Assembly (NCBI RefSeq): GCF_037976825.1
Contig: NZ_CP150269.1
Coordinates: forward strand, 7,357,501 to 7,421,500
Length of the DNA stretch: 64,000 nt
Reading direction: 5' to 3'
DNA from: Paenibacillus sp. FSL K6-1330
GTDB taxonomy: Bacteria; Bacillota; Bacilli; Paenibacillales; Paenibacillaceae
The translations under genes and the position numbers were made by a program. This document shows, piece by piece, positions 1-7,599 of the stretch. The notes beneath the pieces are model-generated. The model was not told the origin of the DNA. It saw nothing but the letters and a program-made list of their open reading frames with translations, and searched no databases. Numbering within the stretch: the stretch's first letter is position 1; every line of letters begins with the position of its first letter.

Positions 1-52
1 CATTTACTTCTAAGCTTGTTCGACTGTGTTTGACCAACTTACAGCGATTATC

Positions 53-86
53 GAAAAAAAAGAGCCGCTCTCTGAGAGTGACTCTT
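53..86 (-). terminator. Terminator of the P450 gene
   Basis: On the minus strand an imperfect stem (arms 80-86 and 60-66, extended by an inner CTCT/AGAG pairing) is followed by eight T residues. It lies just past the P450 stop codon. Confidence 0.7.
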
Positions 87-96
87 CTCTTCGTGT

Positions 97-1221
97 CTAT
101 TTTAAAAAGACCGGCAGCTCCTTCAGCGCAAACATCATCGTGCTATCCATCCGTTCCAGCTCTACGGAGCGATCACGGCGAAATTCGGGGTAACGATCCA
201 ACAGGGTCTGGAGGGCAATCCGGGACTCCATCCGCGCCAGCTGTGAGCCCATACAGTAGTGGATGCCGCTTCCGAGGCCCAAATGCGGGTTCAGATTCCG
301 GTGGATGTTGAATACGTCCGGCTGCTCGAACACATCCTCGTCATGATTGGCCGAAGCCATCCAGATATAAACGAACTGTCCCTGCTTCAGCTCCTGCCCG
401 CGCAGCACCGTGTCCTGCTTCACGCTGCGGAACATCAATTGAACAGGTGAGAAGTAACGGAAGACTTCTTCGATTGCCCCTGGAAGCATCGTTGAATCTC
501 CAAGTACCTCTGCACGGACCTCAGGCAGGCTATCAAAGGCAAGCACCGCCGATGAGATCAGATTAGTTGTCGTTTCATTACCCGCTACGAGAAGGAGAAT
601 ACAGAATCCGATAATCTCCAGGTCGGTGAGATGTTCATTGTCAATGCGCGCCTCCACCAGTTTCGTAATCAGATCGTCCTGGGGATGACGACGGCGATTC
701 TCCGCGATTTCGGAGAAGTATTCGCTCATCTCACGCTGACACTGATAATAAGCATCCTCATTGTTACCTACCAGGGCGTCCGACCACGCCTTAAATCGCT
801 CCCGGTCCTCCATCGATACGCCGAGCATCTCGGCAATCACCGTGATCGGCAGCGGACTTGCGAGATCGGCAACGATATCCATCTTCCCCTTCTTCTCCGC
901 TTCGTCCAGCAGGGATGTCGTGATCTCCTGGATCTTGGGGGCAAGCGATTCTATGATACGAGGCGTAAAAGCATGGGATACCAGCTTACGCAGCTGACGG
1001 TGCTTCGGCGGATCCTGCCGCAAGATGCTGGATTCAATCGGATCATCGGAAGAAGAGGACCCTTGAGAAGAGAACAATTCGTAATTCGTGAAGACGGCTT
1101 TAACATCCACGTATTTATAAACGTTCCAGCCTCCATTACCCTCAATTGCCTCCACCGGAGATTCCGTCCGCATCTGGCGGAACCATTCCAGCGGAAGTAA
1201 ACCGTTCTTATTCCATTCCAT
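97..1221 (-). CDS. Cytochrome P450 (bacterial class, CYP109-like)
   Basis: Soluble heme monooxygenase of 374 residues, a normal length for bacterial P450s. Visible motifs are the I-helix AGNETTTN, the K-helix ExxR (EVFR) and the heme-thiolate loop LGSGIHYCMG with the axial Cys. The usual Phe that opens the heme loop is Leu here. A longer reading frame starts with GTG at 1230, but the ATG at 1221 has a well-spaced GAAGGTG and is preferred. No ferredoxin or reductase gene is adjacent, so electrons must come from shared partners. Its promoter region carries the same inverted repeat as the neighbouring TetR gene, which suggests repression by that regulator. The substrate cannot be read from sequence; the resemblance to B. 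subtilis YjiB/CYP109 is by general similarity only. Confidence 0.9.
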   Translation of the reverse strand: MEWNKNGLLPLEWFRQMRTESPVEAIEGNGGWNVYKYVDVKAVFTNYELFSSQGSSSSDDPIESSILRQDPPKHRQLRKLVSHAFTPRIIESLAPKIQEITTSLLDEAEKKGKMDIVADLASPLPITVIAEMLGVSMEDRERFKAWSDALVGNNEDAYYQCQREMSEYFSEIAENRRRHPQDDLITKLVEARIDNEHLTDLEIIGFCILLLVAGNETTTNLISSAVLAFDSLPEVRAEVLGDSTMLPGAIEEVFRYFSPVQLMFRSVKQDTVLRGQELKQGQFVYIWMASANHDEDVFEQPDVFNIHRNLNPHLGLGSGIHYCMGSQLARMESRIALQTLLDRYPEFRRDRSVELERMDSTMMFALKELPVFLK

Positions 1222-1253
1222 GCTTAACACCTTCGCTTTCCATCGCTAATTTG

Positions 1254-1269
1254 AACTGACTGGTCAGTT
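1254..1269. promoter_or_regulatory. Putative TetR operator upstream of P450
   Basis: Inverted repeat AACTGAC-TG-GTCAGTT, 7-bp arms around a 2-bp centre, 32 bp upstream of the P450 start. The 14 bases from CTGAC to CAGTT recur at 1925-1938 before the TetR gene, which is the typical arrangement for autoregulation plus control of a neighbour. Confidence 0.7.
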
Positions 1270-1297
1270 ATACATGCTTAAAAAAAGAAGGCCTTGC

Positions 1298-1876
1298 TTA
1301 TTCAAGCGATATAAACAGGCCTTGGGTAATCATCGTGAAGGCAAACCGCTCCAGATCCTCGCGTGAATACGTACCCTGATGATTCAGGTAATAATTACAT
1401 GTGCTCTCCAGCGTTCCGACAATACTGGCAGCGGCCAGATTAGGATCAACGGCACGGCACAGGTTCTCTTCGCACTGACCTTCCTCGATGATGCTTGCCA
1501 GGAAGCTTAAATACTTCCGTTTCAGCTCCTTCAACTCGTCCAGAACATCCTGCTCGATGCCGTTCGAAATCTCATTAAATACGATGTGCGAGAAATGGCG
1601 GGATTCGAGAAACAGATCCAGATGATGGCGAATCGTGCGCTCAATCTTCTCCTTCATTGGCAGGGAGGAATTCAGATCTGCCTCCGTCCGCTGCATAATA
1701 TCTTCGAAGCCCTGCTTCACCACCGTCTTGAAGAGCTGGGATTTGCCCGGGAAGTTATAGTACAGAGTCCCCTTGGCAACCTGTGCGCGGGCGGCAATCT
1801 CGTCCATGCTTGCGCGGTGATATCCGTTCTCGGAGAATACTTCAATGGCTGCTTGGATAATTTTATCTTTGCTCAC
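1298..1876 (-). CDS. TetR/AcrR family transcriptional repressor
   Basis: One-component DNA-binding regulator of 192 residues. The N-terminal helix-turn-helix is clear (AIEVFSENGYHRASMDEIAA followed by RAQVAKGTLYYNF), and the remainder is a helical ligand-binding domain. The open frame extends to 1963, but the extra N-terminus overlaps the operator repeat. A GTG at 1876 with AAAGGG upstream gives the usual TetR start a few residues before the HTH, so that start is preferred. It is transcribed in the same direction as the P450 gene, 77 bp upstream of it. Both genes have the CTGAC-TG-GTCAG operator, so it probably represses itself and the P450. The inducer is unknown. Confidence 0.88.
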   Translation of the reverse strand: MSKDKIIQAAIEVFSENGYHRASMDEIAARAQVAKGTLYYNFPGKSQLFKTVVKQGFEDIMQRTEADLNSSLPMKEKIERTIRHHLDLFLESRHFSHIVFNEISNGIEQDVLDELKELKRKYLSFLASIIEEGQCEENLCRAVDPNLAAASIVGTLESTCNYYLNHQGTYSREDLERFAFTMITQGLFISLE

Positions 1877-1922
1877 AATCGAATCGGCCCTTTCACAACT
1901 AAATTTCAGATCACCGTTCTTA

Positions 1923-1938
1923 TTCTGACTGGTCAGTT
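1923..1938. promoter_or_regulatory. Putative TetR operator, autoregulatory copy
   Basis: Second copy of the operator (TTCTGAC-TG-GTCAGTT), 47-62 bp upstream of the GTG proposed as the TetR start. The core CTGACTGGTCAG is identical in both copies. Confidence 0.7.
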
Positions 1939-2142
1939 CAAAAATAAAATACCATGCTGGCAAAAATTAGTCAACCGAAGACATGCCCCTACTTATACCG
2001 AAATCTCAATCTCCATATAATTCGATTCTTATGTTGATTTCCGTGGTATCCTATACATATGGCCCAATACAGTGTATATTTCAACAGTGCTGGTAAACAA
2101 TCAGCATATAGGGACAAGAATATACCGTAACGGAGTGATGGG

Positions 2143-2319
2143 TTGAGTAAATCCAAGGGCAAGGGCGGAACAGGCAGAGGCACAGGCAAGAAGGGCTGGA
2201 GCCGCTGGGATGCAAGTGCGAGAAGAGCGAAGAGTAAACCCAAACCTTATACCAGTAAAGGGGCCAAGCAGGCAGACGGTACATCGGAAGCCGAGAATCA
2301 TAAAGGTACCCCGAAATGA
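2143..2319 (+). CDS. Small basic Gly/Lys-rich hypothetical protein
   Basis: 58 codons starting at TTG with GGAG seven bases upstream. The product is strongly basic, with a Gly/Lys/Arg-rich N-terminus (KGKGGTGRGTGKKGWSRW) and then Lys-rich sequence. It has no membrane segment or cysteines. It sits 50 bp before the HEAT-repeat gene in the same direction and may be cotranscribed. Function unknown; the composition suggests nucleic-acid binding or spore-coat-type chemistry, which is only inference. Confidence 0.55.
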   Translation: MSKSKGKGGTGRGTGKKGWSRWDASARRAKSKPKPYTSKGAKQADGTSEAENHKGTPK

Positions 2320-2369
2320 ACATATGGTACAGATCGACCTGATACATCATATTGAAGGAGATGAAGAGC

Positions 2370-2813
2370 TTGGACAATCAAGAATTAATAACGGACATGC
2401 CCGAGAATTACGAGGAGCTCAAAAGCTCCGCCAACCGGAATGCCAATTGGAGAGAACGGTTAGACGCGGTGGAAGCGTTGGGAAATTGGAAAAATCAGAA
2501 ATCCATTGATATTTTGCTGCATAGACTAAATACGGATGCGGTTTATCAAGTGCGAGAGGCAGCCTATCGTAAACTCCTGGCCTTTGGTGAGGACGTGCAG
2601 ATGCCGGAAAGACCCAAAGGCGAACTGATGAAGGACGTTTCGAAGGTGTTGCTCCGCATTAAAAAAAGCCTTCCCCGTGACCACACGTATGAAGACTTCA
2701 AAGAGAAATTAAAAAAGATGAGAATCGACATCTACGATACGTACGAAGGTGACAAGGGCGATGACTTTGATCACTGGCTGGAACAGACTTGGTCTTCATT
2801 ATTAAGAAGATAA
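2370..2813 (+). CDS. HEAT-repeat domain protein
   Basis: 147-residue soluble protein. Residues about 25-75 form a HEAT-like helical pair (ERLDAVEALGNWKNQKSIDI, then TDAVYQVREAAYRKLLAFGE), a protein-interaction scaffold. The C-terminal half is charged and predicted helical. The start is the TTG at 2370, nine bases after AAGGAG; the ATG at 2361 touches the ribosome binding site directly and is unlikely. Partner unknown. Confidence 0.7.
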   Translation: MDNQELITDMPENYEELKSSANRNANWRERLDAVEALGNWKNQKSIDILLHRLNTDAVYQVREAAYRKLLAFGEDVQMPERPKGELMKDVSKVLLRIKKSLPRDHTYEDFKEKLKKMRIDIYDTYEGDKGDDFDHWLEQTWSSLLRR

Positions 2814-2921
2814 CAAGGCGTCAAGCCTTCCGGAGCTGACTCTGTATATGAGAAATCCGGTTATGTTATACTGAACACAAATATTAGTTATAGGAGTGGT
2901 ACTCTGAGAAAGCAAAAGCCC

Positions 2922-3215
2922 ATGTCGTTTGATGATCTGTTGAAGGAATTACAAGGCCAAAAATCGGTACAGGAGGATCCGGATAACATCTCTCTGGAAA
3001 AACTGTTCAATGAATCGTTTATGCGTAAACATTCATCGCACAGCAGTTTTGGAGATTTTGTGGTAAAAGGTAACTTCCAAGTGGAAACGCACGAAGATAT
3101 CGATAACATTCCGGATGAACTGTTTGACCGTCATGTTTCAAGAGAAACCGATTTCCCAGATTGGAAATCGATGCTGGAGCAGGCAAAAGCCGATCACGCT
3201 GCGGCCATTAAGTAA
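2922..3215 (+). CDS. Conserved-looking hypothetical acidic protein
   Basis: 97 residues from the ATG, acidic, no membrane segment and no recognised domain. The ATG at 2922 has only a weak ribosome binding site. The in-frame CTG at 2904 lies seven bases after GGAG (2893-2896) and would add RKQKP to the N-terminus, so a non-canonical CTG start is possible. It stands alone between the HEAT gene and a strong terminator. Function unknown. Confidence 0.6.
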   Translation: MSFDDLLKELQGQKSVQEDPDNISLEKLFNESFMRKHSSHSSFGDFVVKGNFQVETHEDIDNIPDELFDRHVSRETDFPDWKSMLEQAKADHAAAIK

Positions 3216-3252
3216 ATCATGATAATGTCGCTGCAATGACGCAGCTATGATC

Positions 3253-3273
3253 AGGGGCCGTTGGCCCCTTTTT
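3253..3273 (+). terminator. Intrinsic terminator after the 2922 gene
   Basis: Perfect stem AGGGGCC-GTT-GGCCCCT followed by TTTTT on the plus strand. Confidence 0.85.
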
Positions 3274-3318
3274 CTATTTCCATTCGTTAGATGTGGAATG
3301 CATTCGACATCGTCTTCC

Positions 3319-4371
3319 TTACTTCGACTCGGACTTGGATTCCGATTCCGATTCGGTTTCCGTCTCCGCCTTCTCCCTGAACCTCTTGTAGAGCTTCGTA
3401 ATATTCGCCGTATTGATCTCGATGTTGTGCTCGTAAGCGTATTTCACCGCATATCCCAGCGCCAGGGTAGTGGCACCCGCTACCGTTGCTCCGGCGACCG
3501 ACCCCGCTCCAGGGAAAACCTTCACAATCTGCCGAAAAATACTCTTGCCGATATTCCCGAATATCGTGGCAATGACCAGCTCCTTCGCCGTCTCCTTACT
3601 GATCGGCCTATTGTACAGCACCGCAAGCCTGGTGAGCAGACTCACCTGAATGCCGGTGATCGGAATGATATCCGACCCCGGAATGGGTGATGCGCCTACC
3701 GCTCCTGCCGAGATCGAGGCTCCGATGATCCATCCGTTGGCAGTCGCTGACTTCTCCTTGATACTTTTGGCAAAGAGAATGTCTTTAGACTTTTTTTTAA
3801 GCATCTCCAGAATGCTGCTCCGCAGCCGGTCAATGTTCTCTCCCGTCCGTGAAGATACCGGCGCAACCTCATAATGCCCACCGGTCTCCTTCTTAATCCG
3901 TGCTACCAGGCGGTCGATTTCATCTGCAGCGTCTATTTTGTTCAGCACGATCAAGATGTTGGAGTTCACGTCCTGAATCTTCTCGAAGGATTTCTTCTCC
4001 GCCTCGGAGAAGACCGTACCCGCAGCGTTCAGGAAGAATAGAACGATATCCGCTTGTTTATAGTATTTCAAGGTGATCTCCGAGTTCGCGGTGTTCACAT
4101 CATTCAACCCGGGTGTATCCATGAAGTAAATATGCTCCTTGTACTTATGCGGTTTAATTTCCGTCGTTTCTCCAGGCTCTGCCCCGACACCAGCGACCTC
4201 TTCACCGACAATCCGGTTCATGGTGGAGGACTTGCCTGTATTCACATCACCTATCAGAGCGATGAGAATTTCCTCCTTCAACTGTCGGTTGATGTCATCC
4301 ATTTCTTTCTCATAGGCCTCATCGGCTGCCCGACTGATCTCGTCTTCCCATGATCTTCTGTAGTCACCCAT
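3319..4371 (-). CDS. Era/dynamin-like GTPase with C-terminal DUF697-like region
   Basis: 350 residues. The G domain (about residues 35-195) shows G1 GDVNTGKSS, G3 DTPGLND and G4 NKID. The following region (about 205-325) has Gly/Ala-rich hydrophobic stretches (GASISAGAVGASPIPGSD and GAGSVAGATVAGATTLALGY) like the DUF697/YcjF membrane-associated module. The tail ends in a Ser/Glu/Lys low-complexity run (TESESESKSESK). Proteins with this layout are usually membrane-associated stress or remodelling GTPases, but no specific job can be assigned. It is convergent with the gene ending at 3215. Confidence 0.8.
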   Translation of the reverse strand: MGDYRRSWEDEISRAADEAYEKEMDDINRQLKEEILIALIGDVNTGKSSTMNRIVGEEVAGVGAEPGETTEIKPHKYKEHIYFMDTPGLNDVNTANSEITLKYYKQADIVLFFLNAAGTVFSEAEKKSFEKIQDVNSNILIVLNKIDAADEIDRLVARIKKETGGHYEVAPVSSRTGENIDRLRSSILEMLKKKSKDILFAKSIKEKSATANGWIIGASISAGAVGASPIPGSDIIPITGIQVSLLTRLAVLYNRPISKETAKELVIATIFGNIGKSIFRQIVKVFPGAGSVAGATVAGATTLALGYAVKYAYEHNIEINTANITKLYKRFREKAETETESESESKSESK

Positions 4372-4496
4372 TTCTGATCGTCTCCATTCACGCTAGGTTA
4401 CCCGCGCCTCCGTGCAATCTATACATCCATCATACACTACGGAGGACTGTCCATCGAAGCTTTGTTTCTTCTATTCACTTCAACATCTCTTTAAAC

Positions 4497-4523
4497 AAAA
4501 AAAGCGTGAATTCATCACGCTTT
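4497..4523 (-). terminator. Terminator of the CxxH/CxxC gene
   Basis: Stem AAAGCGTGA / TCACGCTTT with a 5-base loop; on the minus strand it continues into a seven-T run. Confidence 0.8.
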
Positions 4524-4559
4524 CTCATTTGGATTATTTATTTAATTTAAATATTCACG

Positions 4560-4727
4560 TTACACAACTAAAAACTCAGCATGCTTCTCGCACTCCGCGC
4601 ACTTCACCGGTGGGTCCCAGTCCGAAAACTCGGTCTCCTTCAGATCAACAATATCCGGGGCATCCTCATATTCATCCACGAAATTTTCGATCGCTAGTTC
4701 CACATGTTCCTTGCATACGACGTACAT
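4560..4727 (-). CDS. CxxH/CxxC small protein (BA_5709-type family)
   Basis: 55 residues starting MYVVCKEHVELAIENF, with CKEH near the N-terminus and CAEC near the C-terminus. This is the four-ligand pattern of a small putative zinc-binding family that sits next to htrA and rlmH in other Bacilli. The ATG at 4727 follows AAAGGA at good spacing; the longer frame to 4757 lacks one. Here it is downstream of htrA, but rlmH does not follow, and the next gene is the GTPase. Molecular function is unknown. Confidence 0.75.
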   Translation of the reverse strand: MYVVCKEHVELAIENFVDEYEDAPDIVDLKETEFSDWDPPVKCAECEKHAEFLVV

Positions 4728-4938
4728 TCTATGCATCCTTTCTATCTTTCGCCTCATGTTGTGTTTTTCTTCAAACCAGTATAGCCACTCTTCTGTTCTA
4801 CCACACTCTACGAGAAAAAGAAATGTTTTTAACCCATTTGCTCATCCCGGCCGTTTTTCAATCCACAAAAGCTTCCTATCTATCCATGGATTTCACATCC
4901 AAAGTCCTTATACCCACCATCATTTCGATGCAGACAGC

Positions 4939-4964
4939 AAAAAAAGAGCGTAATCCACGCTCTT
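4939..4964 (-). terminator. Terminator downstream of htrA
   Basis: Stem AAGAGCGT / ACGCTCTT with a 5-base loop. Read on the minus strand it ends in seven T residues. It separates htrA from the CxxH/CxxC gene. Confidence 0.8.
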
Positions 4965-5144
4965 CTTCGCGGCCGTTTCACGGCTCGTATCTAACCTTTT
5001 TCAATCTCTCTATATTGGATATTATTCAACGCTAACCATAATATATACCCATGAACCTACTGCATTAAACAATGGACAAGCACATTTACTCCAAAAAATC
5101 TGCAGTGACTTGGGCCAAGCAAGTCAGCCAATATCCAGCCGGTA

Positions 5145-6512
5145 TTATTCTCCAGGCTTCTCTTCCAGCATCACCTTCAGCGACTGCAGCTTGCCGTCAC
5201 GATAGAAGGTCACGTCCAGGTCTTTGCCCACCTTTGTGTTAAGGTAGAGATGCTTACGCAGCTCCAGCGTTGTCGTGATCGGTTTGCCGTCCAGTTTGAT
5301 GATCACGTCGTTCAGCTGCAGGCCGGCATCCAGCGCAGGTCCAAGCGCATCCAGCACGACCACGCCTTCGGTTACCGTCTTCGGCAGCTTGAGGTTCTCC
5401 TTCTCCTTCTTGCTCAGTGGAGCATACGGGTTACCCAAGTCCACGGTGTATACGCCAAGATAAGGGCGTGCAATATGCCCCTTCAGCATTAACTCGGTTA
5501 CAACCTCCGTAATTTCATTGACCGGAATTGCAAACCCAAGCCCTTCTACGCCGGTGTCCGCAATTTTCATCGTGTTGATGCCGATAACTTTACCGTTCAA
5601 ATCCACCAAAGCGCCCCCGCTATTCCCCTCATTAATGGCAGCGTCGGTCTGAATGACCGCCTGCTCCCAATCGTAGATGCCGTCCTGGTTCAGGGATACC
5701 GGTATCACACGGTTCGTGTAGCTGACAATCCCGGATGTGAGCGTGTCGCCCAGGCCCAGCGGGTTGCCGATAGCGATGACCGTTTCGCCGAGTCGAAGCT
5801 TGGAGGAATCCCCAAACTCTGCGACCTCTCCGATGCCTTTACTGTCAATCGACAGAACAGCAATATCGCTAACTTTGTCTGTTCCGACCAACGTCGCCTT
5901 CTTCTTCTCGCCACCTACCAGCACTACCTCAAGGGAAACGGCACCTTGAACCACATGGTTATTCGTAATCACGAAGGCTTTGCCTTCAAGTTTCTTGAAG
6001 ATAACGCCAGAGCCCAGGGTGTCTTCCTGTGAACTGCCGAAATCATTTCCGAAATCAAAATCCTCACCGAAGTCGAATCCCTCCGGAAGCTCAAAGTCTC
6101 CCTCTTCCTCTGGCAGGGTACCGAAATCCTCTTCCACCCCTTCTCCCTCAGGGCCTTCCTCTTCAGGCACCGCGCTCTCTTTATGTGTCAGCACACTGAC
6201 AACAACCGGTCGCACCTTCTGAGCAACGCTAATAATCCGTTCATAGGGATCCCCATCGGACGTGGACAGCTGATGGCTGCCATTAATCAGGGTAATCGGT
6301 GAAGAGGTTGCAGGATGGCCCGTTATGAAGCTAAACAGCATCACCGCAATCAGAGCACTGCACACCGAACTGATCGCGGAAATCTGGAATGTCGATAAAC
6401 CCTTTTTACGGCGGGTCGTCCGCCACTTCGTTCGCTCAGGTCGGTCCTCGCTGGTATTTTTGCTCCGTCTGGAAATTTTAGTTGAATAGAAATCATCGTC
6501 AAATAATCCCAT
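5145..6512 (-). CDS. htrA: HtrA/DegP-family serine protease, membrane-anchored
   Basis: 455 residues. A cytoplasmic basic N-terminus precedes one membrane helix (SAISSVCSALIAVMLFSFI). A long acidic, Glu/Gly/Phe-rich linker follows, then the trypsin-like domain with His in TNNHVVQG, Asp in SDIAVLSID and nucleophile Ser in GNSGG. A C-terminal PDZ domain begins near RPYLGVYTVD. Family role: quality-control protease/chaperone outside the membrane under envelope stress. The ATG at 6512 has GAGGG six bases upstream and is chosen over the frame opening at 6548. In Bacillus this gene follows walJ directly; here a 7-kb stretch separates them. The acidic linker is unusually long. Confidence 0.93.
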   Translation of the reverse strand: MGLFDDDFYSTKISRRSKNTSEDRPERTKWRTTRRKKGLSTFQISAISSVCSALIAVMLFSFITGHPATSSPITLINGSHQLSTSDGDPYERIISVAQKVRPVVVSVLTHKESAVPEEEGPEGEGVEEDFGTLPEEEGDFELPEGFDFGEDFDFGNDFGSSQEDTLGSGVIFKKLEGKAFVITNNHVVQGAVSLEVVLVGGEKKKATLVGTDKVSDIAVLSIDSKGIGEVAEFGDSSKLRLGETVIAIGNPLGLGDTLTSGIVSYTNRVIPVSLNQDGIYDWEQAVIQTDAAINEGNSGGALVDLNGKVIGINTMKIADTGVEGLGFAIPVNEITEVVTELMLKGHIARPYLGVYTVDLGNPYAPLSKKEKENLKLPKTVTEGVVVLDALGPALDAGLQLNDVIIKLDGKPITTTLELRKHLYLNTKVGKDLDVTFYRDGKLQSLKVMLEEKPGE

Positions 6513-6831
6513 TGCGATCCCTCTCTCCCCTTGGTTGCTACGCGTCAAGATACTTTACCAGCTTCAGACCCTCCGCCATTACCGACTGACCTATGAAATC
6601 ATCTTGTCGTCATAACAACCTGCCCTGTACCGAGTGTATCTAGTTTCCTATGAAATCGGCAGCGTATCACCTGTTAAATATCTCTCTATTGTAAAGACTC
6701 TTCAGCGGCTAAAAAAGTTGCATTTTTGAGCATTCTGCTTGAACTTTTATCGAAATATGGCTTTACATTGAATATTTCAATCCATAGTCTGAAATGTAGT
6801 TCCAAAAAAGGTATGTATTGCCACCCAACAG

Positions 6832-7000
6832 TTCAAAAAAAACCCTGTATTCTTCTATTACCACAAACAGGGCGACTTAAGCGCAAAACATCTGTTTTTT
6901 CTGAAAAAAGATGGGAAAACCTGGGCTGGCCGCATTTTAGAAATGCAAACGCCCTGGTACTTATTCGATGCAAGTGCTTAACAGAAGCATTCAAACCTTC
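6832..7000 (-). ncRNA. Candidate structured small RNA
   Basis: Read on the minus strand: a TACAAT -10-like hexamer (7010-7015), a hairpin AAACC/GGTTT, and a long-range pairing TTAAGC (6984-6989) with GCTTAA. Two further hairpins follow: CCAGGGC...GCCCAGG enclosing GCATTT/AAATGC, and CATCT-TTTTT/AAAAA-CAGATG. The last element is a stem CCCTGT/ACAGGG running into eight T residues. The ordered hairpins plus an intrinsic terminator, with no coding frame, suggest a stand-alone transcript of about 170 nt. The rod-like fold recalls 6S-type RNAs, but no family was recognised. Confidence 0.4.
6835..6872 (-). terminator. Terminator of the candidate RNA
   Basis: CCCTGT (6867-6872 on the minus strand) pairs with ACAGGG (6843-6848) and is followed by a run of eight T. 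Confidence 0.6.
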
Positions 7001-7497
7001 TAGGTTTCTATTGTACCACACGAACAGAGGTTCACGTCAGCTTTCTTTAATAAATACAAATGCCAAATTGATGGCAATTTTGAGAGTCAGTACAATGAGA
7101 GATTCTTCATTTCATAACAACGAATAGCCCGGATGAACCTATTAACCTTGTATACGTGCAGACAACCAAATGGTTCCATTATGCAGGCATTTTCTTCAAT
7201 CCAACTTTTCTCTTCCGGCATATCCGCTATTCCTAACAGCCTACAACCCTCATTCGCGCATTCCCCCCTTAAACAGGATACCGGACAATTATGTAAAGAA
7301 AATGGCAATATTGTCAGTCTCTCATGACAAATCGATCCAGTCCAGAACACAACGTTGAAGGGGACTTCGGCGACCCACACATCATTCCTATTTGGATTCC
7401 CCGCAACTTATTCTTCCTAAGCCACCCCTTGGAAAAATTCTTCCTGCTACTCTCCGCTTGACCCCTGTAGACAAGATCGGCTTATCCCGTTTCCCTA

Positions 7498-7542
7498 TTA
7501 AAAAAACCAGAAACCCTATCACATATGGTAGGGTTTCTGGTT
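7498..7542 (-). terminator. Terminator of the nucleoside hydrolase operon
   Basis: Perfect 14-bp stem (7529-7542 with 7505-7518, AACCAGAAACCCTA type) with a 10-base loop, then a T run on the minus strand. Confidence 0.9.
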
Positions 7543-7599
7543 GAAGATGAATCTAACCTATGCGCCCACTACTGACAAGATAATAGGCTCTCCCCGCAA

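Larger units (their letters stand above)
6513..7599. other. 1.1-kb spacer between htrA and nucleoside hydrolase
   Basis: No open frame here has a believable start and ribosome binding site. It holds the htrA promoter region with two copies of CCTATGAAATC (6590-6600 and 6647-6657), a candidate structured RNA on the minus strand (about 6835-7000), and the terminator of the nucleoside hydrolase operon. The rest (7020-7500) shows nothing recognisable. Confidence 0.5.

Noticed and set aside
3319..3365. Ser/Glu/Lys repeat tail of the GTPase as a frameshift product
   Set aside because: The frame is continuous to a normal stop, and low-complexity charged tails are common in this protein type.
7087..7380. 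Overlapping short frames on both strands in the htrA-nucleoside hydrolase spacer
   Set aside because: No ribosome binding sites, biased composition and mutual overlap; no evidence of coding.
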